A stretch of DNA of 64,000 nt from Leptospira kirschneri serovar Cynopteri str. 3522 CT. Lineage in GTDB: Bacteria > Spirochaetota > Leptospiria > Leptospirales > Leptospiraceae. The notes under the pieces are model-generated. The model saw nothing but the letters and a program-made list of their open reading frames with translations, made no database searches and was not told the DNA's origin. The translations under genes were made by a program, and so were the position numbers. The stretch lies in the NCBI RefSeq assembly GCF_000243695.2, contig NZ_AHMN02000010.1:1-64000 (forward strand), read 5' to 3'. Position 1 is the stretch's first letter. Each line of letters opens with the position of its first letter. Shown piece after piece: positions 1 through 19,084 of the stretch.

Positions 1-233
1 ATTTAGATTTCAATATTAAATCTGTGGGAATTACGACAAATCCTCTGTAAAACTGAGTTCCCGCCTTATTTTTGGGTGGGGGCGGAGGTGGAGAAATTCG
101 GAAGACTTTTCTCTATCAGAAAAACATGCTTTTTGCAAGTAAAAAGACTCATTCTTGTCGGAACACTTGAAAAATGTGCGTTTTTGAGCCTTCTTATTCT
201 AAAATCCTATTCAACTTGTGGGTAAGGTTATGG
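1..233. repeat. Family C element, partial copy C1
   Basis: This sequence matches 18815-19080 closely over its whole length and ends with a version of the family right terminus (CTTGTGGGTAAGGTTATGG). The left terminus lies outside the window. Relative to the 18.8-kb copy it lacks about 35 bp in the middle. It is a MITE-like repeat without coding capacity. Confidence 0.75.
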
Positions 234-322
234 CTCTCTATGGATCGCGTTTGAAACTCAGTAAAACGCTCTCTATGGATCGCGTTTGAAACTCAGTAAA
301 ACGCTCTCTATGGATCGCGTTT
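233..322. repeat. 35-bp tandem repeat, about 2.6 units
   Basis: Units start at 233, 268 and 303 and are identical where complete (GCTCTCTATGGATCGCGTTT, then GAAACTCAGTAAAAC). The third unit is cut after about 20 bases. There are no spacers, so this is not a CRISPR. The unit is related in reverse complement to the 35-bp units at 43057-43161, and the array abuts the end of a family C element. Confidence 0.85.
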
Positions 323-803
323 TAGGATTTAGATAAGAATTGTTTTATACGTTATATCAGTTATAGTTAAAGATTATTAATTTTGATTTCATTGTCAGGG
401 ATGTTATCACTACAACAAACATTCAGATGTGATGTTTTTATGAGAACTCCATATTTGATTAGAAATTTCTAAAGGATTATCGTTTATGTTTTTCGAGGTT
501 TTGAGACATAGCTTTATTATAAAATATTAAATGAAGACTTGAAAAGAAGAGATAACTCCTACAAATTACGTCGCATTACACATTTTTAAATATTCAATCT
601 TAGTGATTAGAGTTCCTGCATTTTTAAAATTTATCTGTAAAATTTAAATTTGTGAAAAAAAGTCGTTACGGATTCAGTCTTTCAAACGAATCCTTTTATC
701 ATCGAAATTTTTTATAGTAGTTCCCACATTTTAGTGCTTATGCGAAAAAATTAAGTTTTATAAAGCGGATTTCTTATACTCGAACAAGTTATTTGAACCT
801 AAA

Positions 804-1090
804 TTAACGTGAGCAGGGTGTAAGAAAATAAGAAAGAATTTTCTAAAAGTAGTAGTTCCCACATTTTAGAAAAAAATCTGCAGGTTCAGATTCCAATTTT
901 TTTTCAGAAAAATGAATCATGGATTTCTTTACGAACTCACGTTAAAATATAAATTTGTGGTAGATTAAGTCGCATTACAGATCTTTAAACATTCATTTTT
1001 TGTGACTCGAGTTGGGGAGTTCCTCATTTTATTTTTTATGGAAAGATCAGGTTTTTATAAAACGAATCTCTTACGCCCTGCTCACGTTAA
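804..1090. mobile_element. Family B MITE-like element with 22-bp inverted ends
   Basis: The left end (804-825) starts TTAACGTGAGCAGGGTGTAA. The right end (1069-1090) is its reverse complement with one mismatch in 22. A second, internal copy of the right end lies at 931-945, so two related elements appear nested or a compound has formed. The interior carries TAGTTCCCACATTTTA and GATTAAGTCGCATTACA blocks found in other family B copies. No ORF is present. Confidence 0.7.
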
Positions 1091-1300
1091 ATTAGAAGAC
1101 TCCACGTTCGTTGTGTTTTCAGACTTGAAACAATAGATCGGTTTGTTCTTATTTTTAGTTCTTCTGAAATAAAACTGGATTCTAAGTTTTCTAAATCTTA
1201 GTAATTGAATCACTTCTGGCGGTAATGTATTTTTAAAAAATGTGATTCTTTTTTATCCTGAAAAGTTTCTCGAATCAATCGTGTGGATTGTTGACCTGGG

Positions 1301-3181
1301 TCATTGTATCGAGTATTCTCTCATACAAAAATTTCCAGAAGGATGTTTGTATTCTTTTTTAAGAGTTGTACTTTTACCTACGGCTGCAGAACGAATTCCA
1401 AACTTATCCATCATTTCTTTTTGACCACAAGTGGGGGTAATTACAAGTGCGGACGAAAATTCTTCCCAGGATTTCCATTTGTGTCTTGAATCGTTTCTAT
1501 ATTTACCTTTTGAGAGAGTTTTCATTCTCATCAACAAATCGATTTCGGATGCAAGTAATCTGCCTTTTTTATCGAAGTTAAATTCTTCATGAAACCCATT
1601 GAATACGATGTATCTTCCATCTGGCGAAATTTTTTCTGTTAAATCTTTTGCGGGTTGAAATAGATCCGTCCTAAAACCTTTCAGACAAAAGTATTGAACC
1701 TTTTCAAAACTGTCGCTTAACAATCCGCCTTCTCTTACATACAAACTGCTGCTCCAAACGAACACTATGGTTCCGAACACGATCGCTGCGTATTTTAGTT
1801 TTTTAGAATCTTCTTCTATAAAACGGAAAACCCAAAGTGAAAAAATCGTAAACAAAGCGGGTAAAGGAGCAAATACGTGGCGTAACTGTTTATTACCAGT
1901 GGTGGCGTCTATAACCAAGTATTGCAAAAATAAAATACTAGTAACCGCGACTAATGGATCTTTCAATGTCTGAGAGATCGAATAAAAAAAGTTTCCTTTG
2001 TTTTTTATTCGGAAGAATATTAAAATTAAAGCAAATACTCCGAAAAAGAAAATTCGAAAAACCCAAGGTTCCTGGAAAACGTGGCTGACTGGGATTGTGG
2101 AAGAAGGAGAGGAAAATAAGGCTAAGATAAAACTTTTTACAAACTCGTTTACGATCATCTGAGCGTTGATCAGACTCATTACTCTGTCCGGATTACTAAA
2201 AATCCAAGCTAAAGAAGGAGCGATCGCATACAGATAAAATACTCGGATGGAAGATGGAGTGATCTTTCTCCATTCTTCCCTTTTGGAGTAGAGAAAAAGA
2301 TTAAAATCGATGAATAATAACACAGTGCAGTAGTAGATTACGAGTTTGAATTTTCTTTGATCCAGGTTGATGTTTGTCGTGACCCTTAAAACGGGAAGGG
2401 AAAGGACGAGCAGAACGACAAATACTATAAAAACCCTTCTGGCACCTTTGTATCTTTCATTTAATAAAAATTTTAGAATATTATAATATTCTTTGTTTTT
2501 TGAAAGGAGTTCGTAGAAAAAAATTGCGATGAATAATAAAAGCCCGTATGGATATTTGGTAAAAAACAAACCAAAAAGGGAAAGGAAAACGGACAATTCG
2601 ATTTTTTCCTTTTTTTCAAATGGATAACGAAACGGATCTGGATAGGTATAAGAATACACCTTATAAAGAGTATAATAAGTCCATAATAGAAAAAACATTC
2701 CTTGAGTTTCCAACATAGAGGATAAACTATAGGAAGGGGTTTCCGTAGTATGAAGAGTCAACGCCAAGGTTAAGATGGAAGTTAAGCCCGCTTTCCACAA
2801 GGAACCGGTGATTCTATAAACGATATAAAGAATGGAAGGAAAACAAAGTCCGTAAAAGACGAGGCCCAACAAAGAATCTTTTTCTGTGATCGACATATCT
2901 CCAGGGATGATTAAAAGAATCAGAGAGAATAAAGAACGAAGAGGGGGCCAAGTAGGGGATTCTAAAAATGGAAAAAAAGCCCTCCAAATTCTGAATTCTC
3001 TAAAATCTTGATACTGATCTAAAACTACGTTTAGGCGAATGTTTTCGTCCCAAGTCAAGATGTCCTTCAGAGTGCAGGTTCTGATGAAAATTTCCCAATG
3101 ACGAAATCCCATATAAAATGTAAGACCCAAGGCAAACAAACACAACAAAATGCCCGGAATTAGGAATTTGTATTTTTTCAT
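1301..3181 (-). CDS. GT-C-like polytopic membrane glycosyltransferase (putative)
   Basis: The protein has 626 residues. An N-terminal hydrophobic segment (about 8-27) is followed by a periplasm-side loop rich in acidic and aromatic residues, including DQYQDFREFRIW (about 56-67). At least nine further membrane segments run to about residue 480, and a soluble C-terminal tail follows. This is the architecture of GT-C enzymes (PMT/ArnT-like), which transfer sugars from polyprenyl-phosphate donors to envelope acceptors. I see no diagnostic family motif beyond topology and the first acidic loop. The gene lies 33 bp downstream of a GT2 polyprenyl-phosphate glycosyltransferase on the same strand, which supports a donor-synthesis and transfer pair. 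The acceptor is unknown. It could instead be a non-catalytic membrane protein of this fold. Confidence 0.6.
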   Translation of the reverse strand: MKKYKFLIPGILLCLFALGLTFYMGFRHWEIFIRTCTLKDILTWDENIRLNVVLDQYQDFREFRIWRAFFPFLESPTWPPLRSLFSLILLIIPGDMSITEKDSLLGLVFYGLCFPSILYIVYRITGSLWKAGLTSILTLALTLHTTETPSYSLSSMLETQGMFFLLWTYYTLYKVYSYTYPDPFRYPFEKKEKIELSVFLSLFGLFFTKYPYGLLLFIAIFFYELLSKNKEYYNILKFLLNERYKGARRVFIVFVVLLVLSLPVLRVTTNINLDQRKFKLVIYYCTVLLFIDFNLFLYSKREEWRKITPSSIRVFYLYAIAPSLAWIFSNPDRVMSLINAQMIVNEFVKSFILALFSSPSSTIPVSHVFQEPWVFRIFFFGVFALILIFFRIKNKGNFFYSISQTLKDPLVAVTSILFLQYLVIDATTGNKQLRHVFAPLPALFTIFSLWVFRFIEEDSKKLKYAAIVFGTIVFVWSSSLYVREGGLLSDSFEKVQYFCLKGFRTDLFQPAKDLTEKISPDGRYIVFNGFHEEFNFDKKGRLLASEIDLLMRMKTLSKGKYRNDSRHKWKSWEEFSSALVITPTCGQKEMMDKFGIRSAAVGKSTTLKKEYKHPSGNFCMREYSIQ

Positions 3182-3214
3182 ATTCAGCTCCAGAGTGGGA
3201 AAATCCGGAAATGT

Positions 3215-4218
<1,004 letters not shown>

Positions 4219-4356
4219 ACCGTAAGAATCACAGGAGTGGACTTTTTGTCCAGAAATATTCCCAGCGTTTCTAACAAACTATTGATTCAAAGGTTTTTGT
4301 CGTCATTTTTAGTGCTCCGCGAAAAATTCTCTTTACAAATTGTCAGGAAATTAAAC

Positions 4357-4729
<373 letters not shown>

Positions 4730-4751
4730 TTGATCCTCTTTAAAAAAGTAA

Positions 4752-7745
4752 GTGGAAATATTTAAACTTCATTTTCAAAAACATAAAAAAGTTTATTTTT
4801 TCCTACTGAGTCTATTTATTATTTACAAACTTGTCTTTAACCGTTATGCGGGACAGTTCTTACTTTCTAAAGTATTGCAGGGTTCTATACGAGGCACCGC
4901 TAACTTTACGGTAACTCAATTTTCTCTTTTTTATGGAATTGCGTTTGAAGACTTAGTATTAAAATCGGATTCAACTTTTGAAGAACGTCCGGTTCTTTCC
5001 ATAAAAGAGTTGGAACTTTCCTACAATCTACCTTTAATTTTATTGGGAAGAGCTAAGTTATCTAAAATCGCTATTGTAGGACTTAAGATAGATCTCAGAC
5101 AAAAAGGTGGAGAATGGAATCTGTCAAAATTATTTCCTACCTCTTCTCAACCTTCCGAGGAAGAGGACAAGTCATCCTCTCCTTTAGAGGAAATATCTAC
5201 GATCCTTCCTGTTAGCGCTTATCTCAATTTAGAACTAAAGGATATATTTGTACACGTTTCGTCCGAATCGGGTTTGTCTTCTTACAAAGCAGGATTGGAA
5301 GGATTTTTTCTTGCTTTCGAGTTGGATACGGTTCGGTTTCGAAAAATTCCTTTGAATGTTCGAATTTTTCAACTAATCGATGTTATACGATTTAGAATGA
5401 ATCCTGAAAAAACGGTTCGAATCTATTTTGAAGACAATTCCAAGTCGTTAGATCAGCCTTTTAGACTTGGATTAGAATTATCCCGGAAGGTTCCAGGAGG
5501 AGTATTCGTATCCCAAGCGGATATAGGTGCGGATTCAATTCCTATAAAAGTACAAAATAAATTACTCGCTCCTTTTGGTTTTGGTTTCAGATATAAACTA
5601 GGTTATTTGGAAAAAGAAGACAAACTCAAACTGGAAACCTTAGAATTCAAGGTAAACGAAGACGTTTGGTTATCTGGTGCGGGAGAAATGACCGGGGTTT
5701 CCTCCAAAGAAAGAAACGTTCAATTTGGGATCCAAAAGTCTTTGATCCGTTTAAAACCACTTTCCGATTTTTTATCTACGGTTCCGGGGATTCCTAAGAT
5801 GAAGTTGGACGGAGAGTTGAGTCTGGCTCCAATTACCATTTCCGGAAAGGACACTCGGTTGAAAGTGGAAGCGGATATTGGAGCAAAGGATCTTTTGATT
5901 TCTATCGGTGGGAAAAATCACAAAATTCCTAAGTTCAAACTTTTAGCTGATTTTATACTTCATCCGTTTACTCAAGAAACACCTAACGCTAGTAAACCGA
6001 TTCCTATACTTGAAAGTCTTACGTTGAAGGAACTGTCGGTAGATTATAATGGAATTCAACTGGCGGCGACCGGAAACATACTGAAAGGTTCCCGGTTGGA
6101 TTTGGATCTTACGGTTCAAAATCTAAATCTATCAGATTACGTAAAGACTCTAAACGGAGTTTTGGGTTTAAAAATGAATGTGGCTGGAATATTCAATTCT
6201 TTGAATGTAGTTGGAGCCGTTCAACTTTCTGGTTTTCGTTTCCCGATGGGAAGAGGAAAATCGTCTCCGATTCCGGTAAATCTGGATCTAATATCCAGAA
6301 TTCAATTTTCAAAACCGTTTGTTCCGGATTTGGTTCGTTTAGATTCTATTTCTATTTCTACCAAAGGTCTGGAAGGAAAGGAATCTCTTAAAATTTCATC
6401 CGTAGGAAATTTGAGTTTGGAAAAAGGATTTAGGATGAATCTAAATTCTTTGATAATCAAAACGGAGTTGGATCGCCTAACGCCTACACTTCCGTTTTCT
6501 CTTAGGGAAAGTCTGGTCCCTGTCAGAAATAATTTAGGAAATCAGATCATTTTAACCGGAGGGATGGACTATTCCATTTTGGACGGCACTCAGTCTGTAT
6601 CCGGTAAACTTCTATTTGATCTACCTGGAATTCAGGTAAGAGATCTTAGAATGGATTTAAATCTGAAGATAGCAAAAGATTCTTCCATTACTCTTTCTAA
6701 TTTTGATCTTACCGCTTTTCAATCTAAGTTTAGAATCGTGACCAAAGGAGTTTTGAAAAAGGTTTCGGAAGGAGGAGAACTGATTCCCGACTTGGAGGGA
6801 AATATACAATTAGGATCGGATAAACCGACGTATCTTTTTAAGGGAATCAATTTCGAAGGGCTTTTTGCAATTCGTTTCCGGCTTAAAAATTCGATTGCAA
6901 GTGGAACTTTGATTTCTAAAAACTCTAACTTCGGTTATGCGAACGAGTTTTGTCCTGGAGAAGATTGTAAATTGTATCGGATTGAAGGTTTGGACGCGGA
7001 GTTTTCGTTTGTTCACGATCTTTCTGTTAAAACGACCCGCAATCTTATCGATGGAAACAAGGAAAAGTTTATTCGCACTTATGGAAGAATTCCCCCTTCT
7101 AACTTTACGATCAAACAAATCATCGGAACCCATCCTTCTATCAGTGGAATCCCTTTCGACTACGTAAAACCTAAAAACGGTCAACCCGGTTTGTCTGCCA
7201 GAATCGATTATTCCGAGAACTTTCTTAAATTAGAATATTTGAAAGTGTTTACTTTGGACGGTCTTGTCAACGGAAAAGACATACTCGTAAACGTAGGAGG
7301 AGGAGATCCGGAAAAGATGGAGTATAGCGCTGTCGTTCAGATAAAGGACATCGATTTAAAACAACTTCTTCCGGCTAAAAGGAGATCCAAGATAGACGAC
7401 GGAAAGATCAAGGCGGATTTAAACGTCTCCGGTCGAAATTTGGCGGACCCAATTCCGAATGTAAATCTATTCTTCAGCGTTTTTCAAATAGGTCAGGATT
7501 TTGCAAAAAGTGCGGTAAATATTTTTACACCTTCGAATATATTCACCGATTTTATCTATAACAGTTATGCCGTGGACAAGATCGAAGTGGAGTTGTCAAA
7601 GGGACTAGTCTACGCGGTTATCGGTTTTAAACGTTCCGTTTTAAACACGATCATCAATTTAGAAAACAGCCAAATTTCTCAACAGAGAATGCCTCTCGCC
7701 AATTTTCTTAAAAGAGCAAGGTCCGAAGTGGATACGTATCGATGA
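4752..7745 (+). CDS. AsmA/YdbH-like envelope lipid-transport protein
   Basis: The protein has 997 residues from a GTG start. One N-terminal membrane helix (about 14-31) is followed by a long beta-rich region of repeating alternating hydrophobic strands, as in AsmA-like and DUF748-type bridge proteins that span the periplasm. The N-terminal region has the typical AsmA pattern in which a short strand is followed by a VLSIKELELSYNLP-like segment (about 76-89). The gene after it encodes a DUF1318/YdbL-like protein, and in Enterobacteria ydbH and ydbL are neighbours, so a YdbH-like role is favoured. The expected function is passage of phospholipids between inner and outer membrane. Assignment to YdbH rather than another AsmA family member is inference from context. 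Confidence 0.7.
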   Translation: MEIFKLHFQKHKKVYFFLLSLFIIYKLVFNRYAGQFLLSKVLQGSIRGTANFTVTQFSLFYGIAFEDLVLKSDSTFEERPVLSIKELELSYNLPLILLGRAKLSKIAIVGLKIDLRQKGGEWNLSKLFPTSSQPSEEEDKSSSPLEEISTILPVSAYLNLELKDIFVHVSSESGLSSYKAGLEGFFLAFELDTVRFRKIPLNVRIFQLIDVIRFRMNPEKTVRIYFEDNSKSLDQPFRLGLELSRKVPGGVFVSQADIGADSIPIKVQNKLLAPFGFGFRYKLGYLEKEDKLKLETLEFKVNEDVWLSGAGEMTGVSSKERNVQFGIQKSLIRLKPLSDFLSTVPGIPKMKLDGELSLAPITISGKDTRLKVEADIGAKDLLISIGGKNHKIPKFKLLADFILHPFTQETPNASKPIPILESLTLKELSVDYNGIQLAATGNILKGSRLDLDLTVQNLNLSDYVKTLNGVLGLKMNVAGIFNSLNVVGAVQLSGFRFPMGRGKSSPIPVNLDLISRIQFSKPFVPDLVRLDSISISTKGLEGKESLKISSVGNLSLEKGFRMNLNSLIIKTELDRLTPTLPFSLRESLVPVRNNLGNQIILTGGMDYSILDGTQSVSGKLLFDLPGIQVRDLRMDLNLKIAKDSSITLSNFDLTAFQSKFRIVTKGVLKKVSEGGELIPDLEGNIQLGSDKPTYLFKGINFEGLFAIRFRLKNSIASGTLISKNSNFGYANEFCPGEDCKLYRIEGLDAEFSFVHDLSVKTTRNLIDGNKEKFIRTYGRIPPSNFTIKQIIGTHPSISGIPFDYVKPKNGQPGLSARIDYSENFLKLEYLKVFTLDGLVNGKDILVNVGGGDPEKMEYSAVVQIKDIDLKQLLPAKRRSKIDDGKIKADLNVSGRNLADPIPNVNLFFSVFQIGQDFAKSAVNIFTPSNIFTDFIYNSYAVDKIEVELSKGLVYAVIGFKRSVLNTIINLENSQISQQRMPLANFLKRARSEVDTYR

Positions 7746-7758
7746 GAAGGGGATAAAA

Positions 7759-8355
7759 TTGAAAAATCAAAATATTCTAATATTATTATTTTTTATTTCT
7801 GGGATTTTTTTGACGGATTGTGTCATTAAATCTCCTTTGATTACGTTTACTCAGACTCAGACGGCCGCGGAAAAACAGATGATCGGAGAGGATCGTATCT
7901 TGGAAAAAGACGGTTGGCTCATTTCTTCCGTCAAAAATTCCTCTGCTGGCGCCGAAGTTTGGAAAAAGGATTTTTCGGGTGAGAATTACGCTTTAGGGGA
8001 TAAGAATATTCTAATGTCCTTAAAAGCCCTCGCTTATTTGGCTCCGGAAATTAGAACCTGGAAAGAGGAAGGTTTTTTGGCGGAAGGATTGGACGGTAAA
8101 CTTAGAATCAATCCGGCCGCTTCCGAAGCGGGAATTAAAAACGAACTTTCTAAGGCGGATATTAAGTCCAGACTTGAATCTTTGATTTCTCTTACCAATG
8201 AACATAGAAATAAAGTGGTTTTTGGTCGTTTTGAAAACGACTCTAAAGCCGTTTCTAAGGAAAAGTCGGAACATTTAAAACTGACTTGGTATCGACTTGT
8301 GGAAAAAGGGGAATTTTACGAAAAGTCTCCTGGCAAGTGGACTCGTAAGGAGTAG
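7759..8355 (+). CDS. DUF1318 (YdbL-like) lipoprotein
   Basis: The protein has 198 residues from a TTG start, preceded by a good ribosome site (AGAAGGGG). The N-terminal hydrophobic segment ends in FLTDC, a plausible Leptospira lipobox with Cys21. The C-terminus (about 145-198) contains TNEHRNKVVFGRF, a helix pair, and an ending of the form KGEFYEKSPGKWTRK. This matches my recollection of YdbL/DUF1318, which ends in a Gly-Glu-Tyr...Gly-x-Trp-x-x-Lys pattern. The start is 13 bp after the AsmA-like gene and the stop is 3 bp before the giant gene, so all three should be translated from one message. YdbL is thought to assist the YdbH bridge; that role here is inference. Confidence 0.65.
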   Translation: MKNQNILILLFFISGIFLTDCVIKSPLITFTQTQTAAEKQMIGEDRILEKDGWLISSVKNSSAGAEVWKKDFSGENYALGDKNILMSLKALAYLAPEIRTWKEEGFLAEGLDGKLRINPAASEAGIKNELSKADIKSRLESLISLTNEHRNKVVFGRFENDSKAVSKEKSEHLKLTWYRLVEKGEFYEKSPGKWTRKE

Positions 8356-8358
8356 ATT

Positions 8359-16116
<7,758 letters not shown>

Positions 16117-16460
16117 GTTTTAGATAGGGCTGGATAATATATCTGTTAGGTGTTGTTTTTATTATGCGTTTGCCCCAAAACCGCAAAATGTGGTAACTAA
16201 CTACGGAAATTTAATGACATTAGAACTGCTTGAAAGTTCGCAAATTGCCAAATGTGACCTGTCGAGCGCCCATAGAAGCGAGACGCTGAGTTTCCACCGA
16301 CCATAGAAGCGATGCATTGAGTTCCACAAAAATGTAGTAGCTACTACATTTGATTAAAAATTCCTAAAGAATTATTGTGTGAAATTTTCTTTGAGGTTTT
16401 GGAACAAGCTCTGATATAATTCGTGGCTCATGAAAAAATCAAAAACCAAGTTGAATATAT

Positions 16461-16553
16461 TACTCATAACTATATAATAAAGTACCTAATATTTTACATA
16501 GAATCAGCGTTTTGTGATAGAATTAACGGTACTTAATTTTATAGAGATCAGTA
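16461..16553 (+). repeat. Family G repeat, copy 1
   Basis: About 93 bp running from TACTCATAACTATATAATAA to TAGAGATCAGTAA. It is over 90 percent identical by eye to 45696-45789 and to the reverse complement of 28237-28331. It is followed directly by a family B end (TAACGTGAG). Confidence 0.75.
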
Positions 16554-16590
16554 ACGTGAGCTCAGTATGACGCGAAAGGGATCGATGCGG

Positions 16591-16701
16591 GGTCAATAAA
16601 TTGAAAGTAAAGATGAATATGTTATATAAAGTTTCCTATATACAATTTATTGACCAGAGCGAGAGCCCGGTCCGGCTGCCTGTGGCAAGCCGGATTCGCC
16701 C
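16591..16701 (+). repeat. Family D two-stem element, copy D1
   Basis: A perfect 13-bp inverted repeat, GGTCAATAAATTG at 16591-16603 and CAATTTATTGACC at 16643-16655, forms stem 1. A constant linker (GAGC, a few bases, GCCCGGTCC) leads to stem 2, CCGGCT...AGCCGG with an inner GCC/GGC. The element ends GGATTCGCCC. Other copies keep both stems with different bases. Confidence 0.8.
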
Positions 16702-17067
16702 AGATCTCCTTACATGGAATTCACGTTATATTAGTCTTTTTTAATAATGTTTTCTGGGGATTATCTCTCACAAGGATTTGGCGCTACCTGATGTCCTACA
16801 ATATCCACGAAATTGGATTTAATTTATTTTTTAGGCTCAATTTGCGAAATCCAGTTTTAACATATTTTGATTTTATATAAAGCTGTTTAGAATTTTAGGA
16901 TTAAATGAGGATATGAAATATTTAACGGATTATTTTACTCTTATCTCATACAACGATTTAAACATTCGATACTTTTCACTTTTGTTGGTAAACAATTCTT
17001 AAAGAATGATAGTTTGGCAGTGTTCTAATTTTGTGTGAATTATGTTTTCTGAATATTAGAGATATTA

Positions 17068-17165
17068 GAGTTGTTGAAAAATTAATTCTTGATTTGTTTC
17101 TGTTGAATTGAAATGGACAATTGAAGCAATTTTGCGAATCTTCATTATGGAATTTTCAACAACTC
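17068..17165. mobile_element. Family A MITE, copy A1
   Basis: 98 bp bounded by inverted ends GAGTTGTTGAAAAATT and its reverse complement AATTTTCAACAACTC, with TA on both sides. The interior carries an ATTGAAATGGACAATTGAAG-type block shared with the other copies. It has no coding capacity. Confidence 0.8.
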
Positions 17166-17182
17166 TATTGTAAATTTAAAGA

Positions 17183-17210
17183 ACGACCCTTCTCGTTTTA
17201 GAAAGGTCGT
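17183..17210 (-). terminator. Rho-independent terminator of the DUF1565 gene
   Basis: Read on the minus strand, a stem ACGACC...GGTCGT with inner TTCT/AGAA pairing is followed by TTCTTTAAATTT. It lies about 30 bp after the stop of the gene that ends at 17241. Confidence 0.7.
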
Positions 17211-17240
17211 CTTATTGATATTAGTATCGCCTAATACTTA

Positions 17241-18272
17241 TTAATCGCAAGGATTTGAAGCCAAAGAATATCCAGATATATCTATGGTTCCGTAAGGTCC
17301 CGGTCTGTATATATCAACTCCTTTTGGGAAATATTGTGAGGCTTCATAAGTCGGAGGATTGTGATCCAATTTGATATTTTGCGCATAAAGCCGTCTGTTT
17401 GTATCAAATAGAAACGTTAAGTCCATTTCCAAACTACAAGAGATAGTATTATTTCCAACGCTTTTTTGAGAACCTCCACCTAAATCCGCTTTACCTAATG
17501 GACGAATCACAACTCCGTACCGATTTCGATAAATTACATTATTTTCTATTTTATTTTCGTAAGTAGTTGTATCTACAAAGATACCTACCCCATAGTTATA
17601 GTTAGGTGCATTTTTGGAGCCGATAAAATTTCCGCTTATGGTATGTCCTCCTGATGGCACGTTAGATATATTTGCAGGAAAGATTCCAATTCCTTGAGAG
17701 ATCGTATTGTTTCTAACTTTAGAACCGTATGCTCTCAAAGCGATTGGGTTCTGTAAATTGAATCCGGCTATGGTAGAGTTTTCTCCGAGTAGGATTATTT
17801 CTTTAAGATCATCTGCATGAAATTGAATTGTAGTCGGTTTTGGAACTGGATGGTTTCCTGATTTATCATAAAATAGGACGAAACCTAATCCTTTTCCTAA
17901 TTCATCCCCAATCAGAGTGGCTCCATCCGGAATTCGAATTGGAAATTTTTCTCCAGTTTGTTCAGAGTATTCACCTGGTGCAACATGGACGTCGTGTCTA
18001 TTTCCTGCCAAAGCAATCGCTTTGGTAAGTGTTCGAAGTGGTGCATCCTTAGATCCAGGCCAGCTATCATTTCCGACAACCTTATCTACATAGAGAGGTA
18101 TTCGAATGGTTAGACTCAGAGAATCATTTTTATTTGGATTAGATATATTCAAATTCGTTGGGTCGATAACTCCGGATAGAAGTGCTAAGTCGGATTCTCC
18201 ACCTTCTTTTTCGTTTGTACAACCGCCTAACAGTAAAATGATGCTAAGCCATAGCAATAAAAATCGTGTCAT
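17241..18272 (-). CDS. DUF1565 parallel beta-helix lipoprotein
   Basis: The protein has 343 residues. The signal peptide ends in LLLGGC (Cys18), a clear lipobox. Residues about 60-130 match the DUF1565 start (YVDKVVGNDSWPGSKDAPLRTLTKAI, here quoted in part: the GNDSWPGSKDAPLRTLTKAI block). Next come short repeats of the beta-helix type (NSTIAGFNL, GSKVRNNTI, GGHTISGNFIG, NKIENNVIYRNRYGVVI). Such proteins are surface or periplasmic and often bind or cleave polysaccharide, but no catalytic residues can be named. A good ribosome site (AGGAGAAA) precedes the ATG. It is monocistronic, with repeats on both sides and its own terminator. Confidence 0.85.
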   Translation of the reverse strand: MTRFLLLWLSIILLLGGCTNEKEGGESDLALLSGVIDPTNLNISNPNKNDSLSLTIRIPLYVDKVVGNDSWPGSKDAPLRTLTKAIALAGNRHDVHVAPGEYSEQTGEKFPIRIPDGATLIGDELGKGLGFVLFYDKSGNHPVPKPTTIQFHADDLKEIILLGENSTIAGFNLQNPIALRAYGSKVRNNTISQGIGIFPANISNVPSGGHTISGNFIGSKNAPNYNYGVGIFVDTTTYENKIENNVIYRNRYGVVIRPLGKADLGGGSQKSVGNNTISCSLEMDLTFLFDTNRRLYAQNIKLDHNPPTYEASQYFPKGVDIYRPGPYGTIDISGYSLASNPCD

Positions 18273-18442
18273 TGATTTCTCCTAATTGGGCGACGATAAA
18301 ATTTTATGTTTCATCGTCAAATTAGCTCAATTAACAGAATTTGTTTGGATATTTTTCACAAAAGTGTAAAAAGTTCTGCTTTTAAGTTGTAAGACTATAA
18401 AAGAATTTATAAAATTATAAATATAAAATTTGTTTCTATCTT

Positions 18443-18607
18443 AAATAACGTGAGTTCGGTTGAGAAAGACTTCTCTAAAAGTATGAGTTCCTACAATTTT
18501 AGAATTTGTTTGTAACATCGTGATTTTGTGAGAGTTCCTACATCCATTTTTTCGCGGTAAAACAAAATTTTAGGGAACAGATTCCTTATGCCGAGCTCAC
18601 GTTATTT
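18443..18607. mobile_element. Family B element, copy B2
   Basis: 165 bp with ends AAATAACGTGAGTTCGG and its reverse complement with one change (CCGAGCTCACGTTATTT). The interior carries the AAAGTATGAGTTCCTACAAT and GTGAGAGTTCCTACA blocks typical of the family. A degenerate copy lacking a clean left end follows directly. Confidence 0.75.
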
Positions 18608-18791
18608 AACTTGAGTTTGGTTGAGAAAGACTTTTCTAAAAGTATGAGTTCCTACAGTTTTGAATTTGCTTGTAACATCGTGATTTTGTGAGAGTTCCCA
18701 CATCATTTTACAGACAAACCTAAATTTTGTGGTAGTTCCTGGCTTGAATACGACAGAACTACTCGGACTCATGAAAATAGTACCAAGTTAT

Positions 18792-19084
18792 TAACCATAA
18801 CCAACCCCACAAGTATTTAGATTTCAATATTAAATCTTGTGGGAATTACGACAAATCCTCTGTAAAACTGAGTTCCCACCCTTATTTTTGGGTGGGGGTA
18901 ACTCAATGAATTGCTTCCCATGGGTCGCAATTCAGGTGGAGAAATTCGGAAGACTTTTCTCTATCAGAAAAACATGCTTTTTGCAAGTAAAAAGACTCAT
19001 TCTTGTCGGAACACTTGAAAAATGTGCGTTTTTGAGCCTTCTGATTCTAAAATCCTATTCAACTTGTGGGGTTGGTTATGGTTA
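18792..19084. mobile_element. Family C MITE-like element, complete copy C2
   Basis: 293 bp bounded by perfect 22-bp inverted ends: the left begins TAACCATAACCAACCCCACA and the right ends TGTGGGGTTGGTTATGGTTA. A partial copy opens the window and an interrupted copy lies at 42960-43264. The 83-codon open frame inside it shows no protein-like features. Confidence 0.8.

Larger units (their letters stand above)
1..1300. other. Gene-free repeat mosaic
   Basis: No credible coding sequence is seen on either strand. The stretch holds the right part of a family C element (1-233), a 35-bp tandem array (233-322) and a family B element with inverted ends (804-1090). Between 326 and 803 there are only AT-rich fragments of the same GTTCCCACATTTTA-type repeats. 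The open frame at 1242-1424 overlaps the end of the minus-strand gene and has no support. Confidence 0.7.
16117..17240. other. Repeat-rich intergenic region
   Basis: No credible gene is seen. It contains two degenerate 34-35-bp units (about 16262-16330), a family G repeat (16461-16553), a family D two-hairpin element (16591-16701), a family A MITE (17068-17165) and a terminator. The 76-codon frame at 16650-16880 starts inside the family D element and is rejected. Confidence 0.7.

Noticed and set aside
233..322. Possible CRISPR array
   Set aside because: The units follow each other directly without spacers, so this is a plain tandem repeat. The same holds for 43057-43161.
6810..7184. 124-codon minus-strand frame inside the AsmA-like gene
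   Set aside because: It is a frame shadow: basic, low-complexity, with no start signal and on the opposite strand of a well-supported gene.
16650..16880. 76-codon open frame
   Set aside because: It begins inside the conserved family D hairpin and runs into AT-rich DNA; there is no domain or ribosome site.
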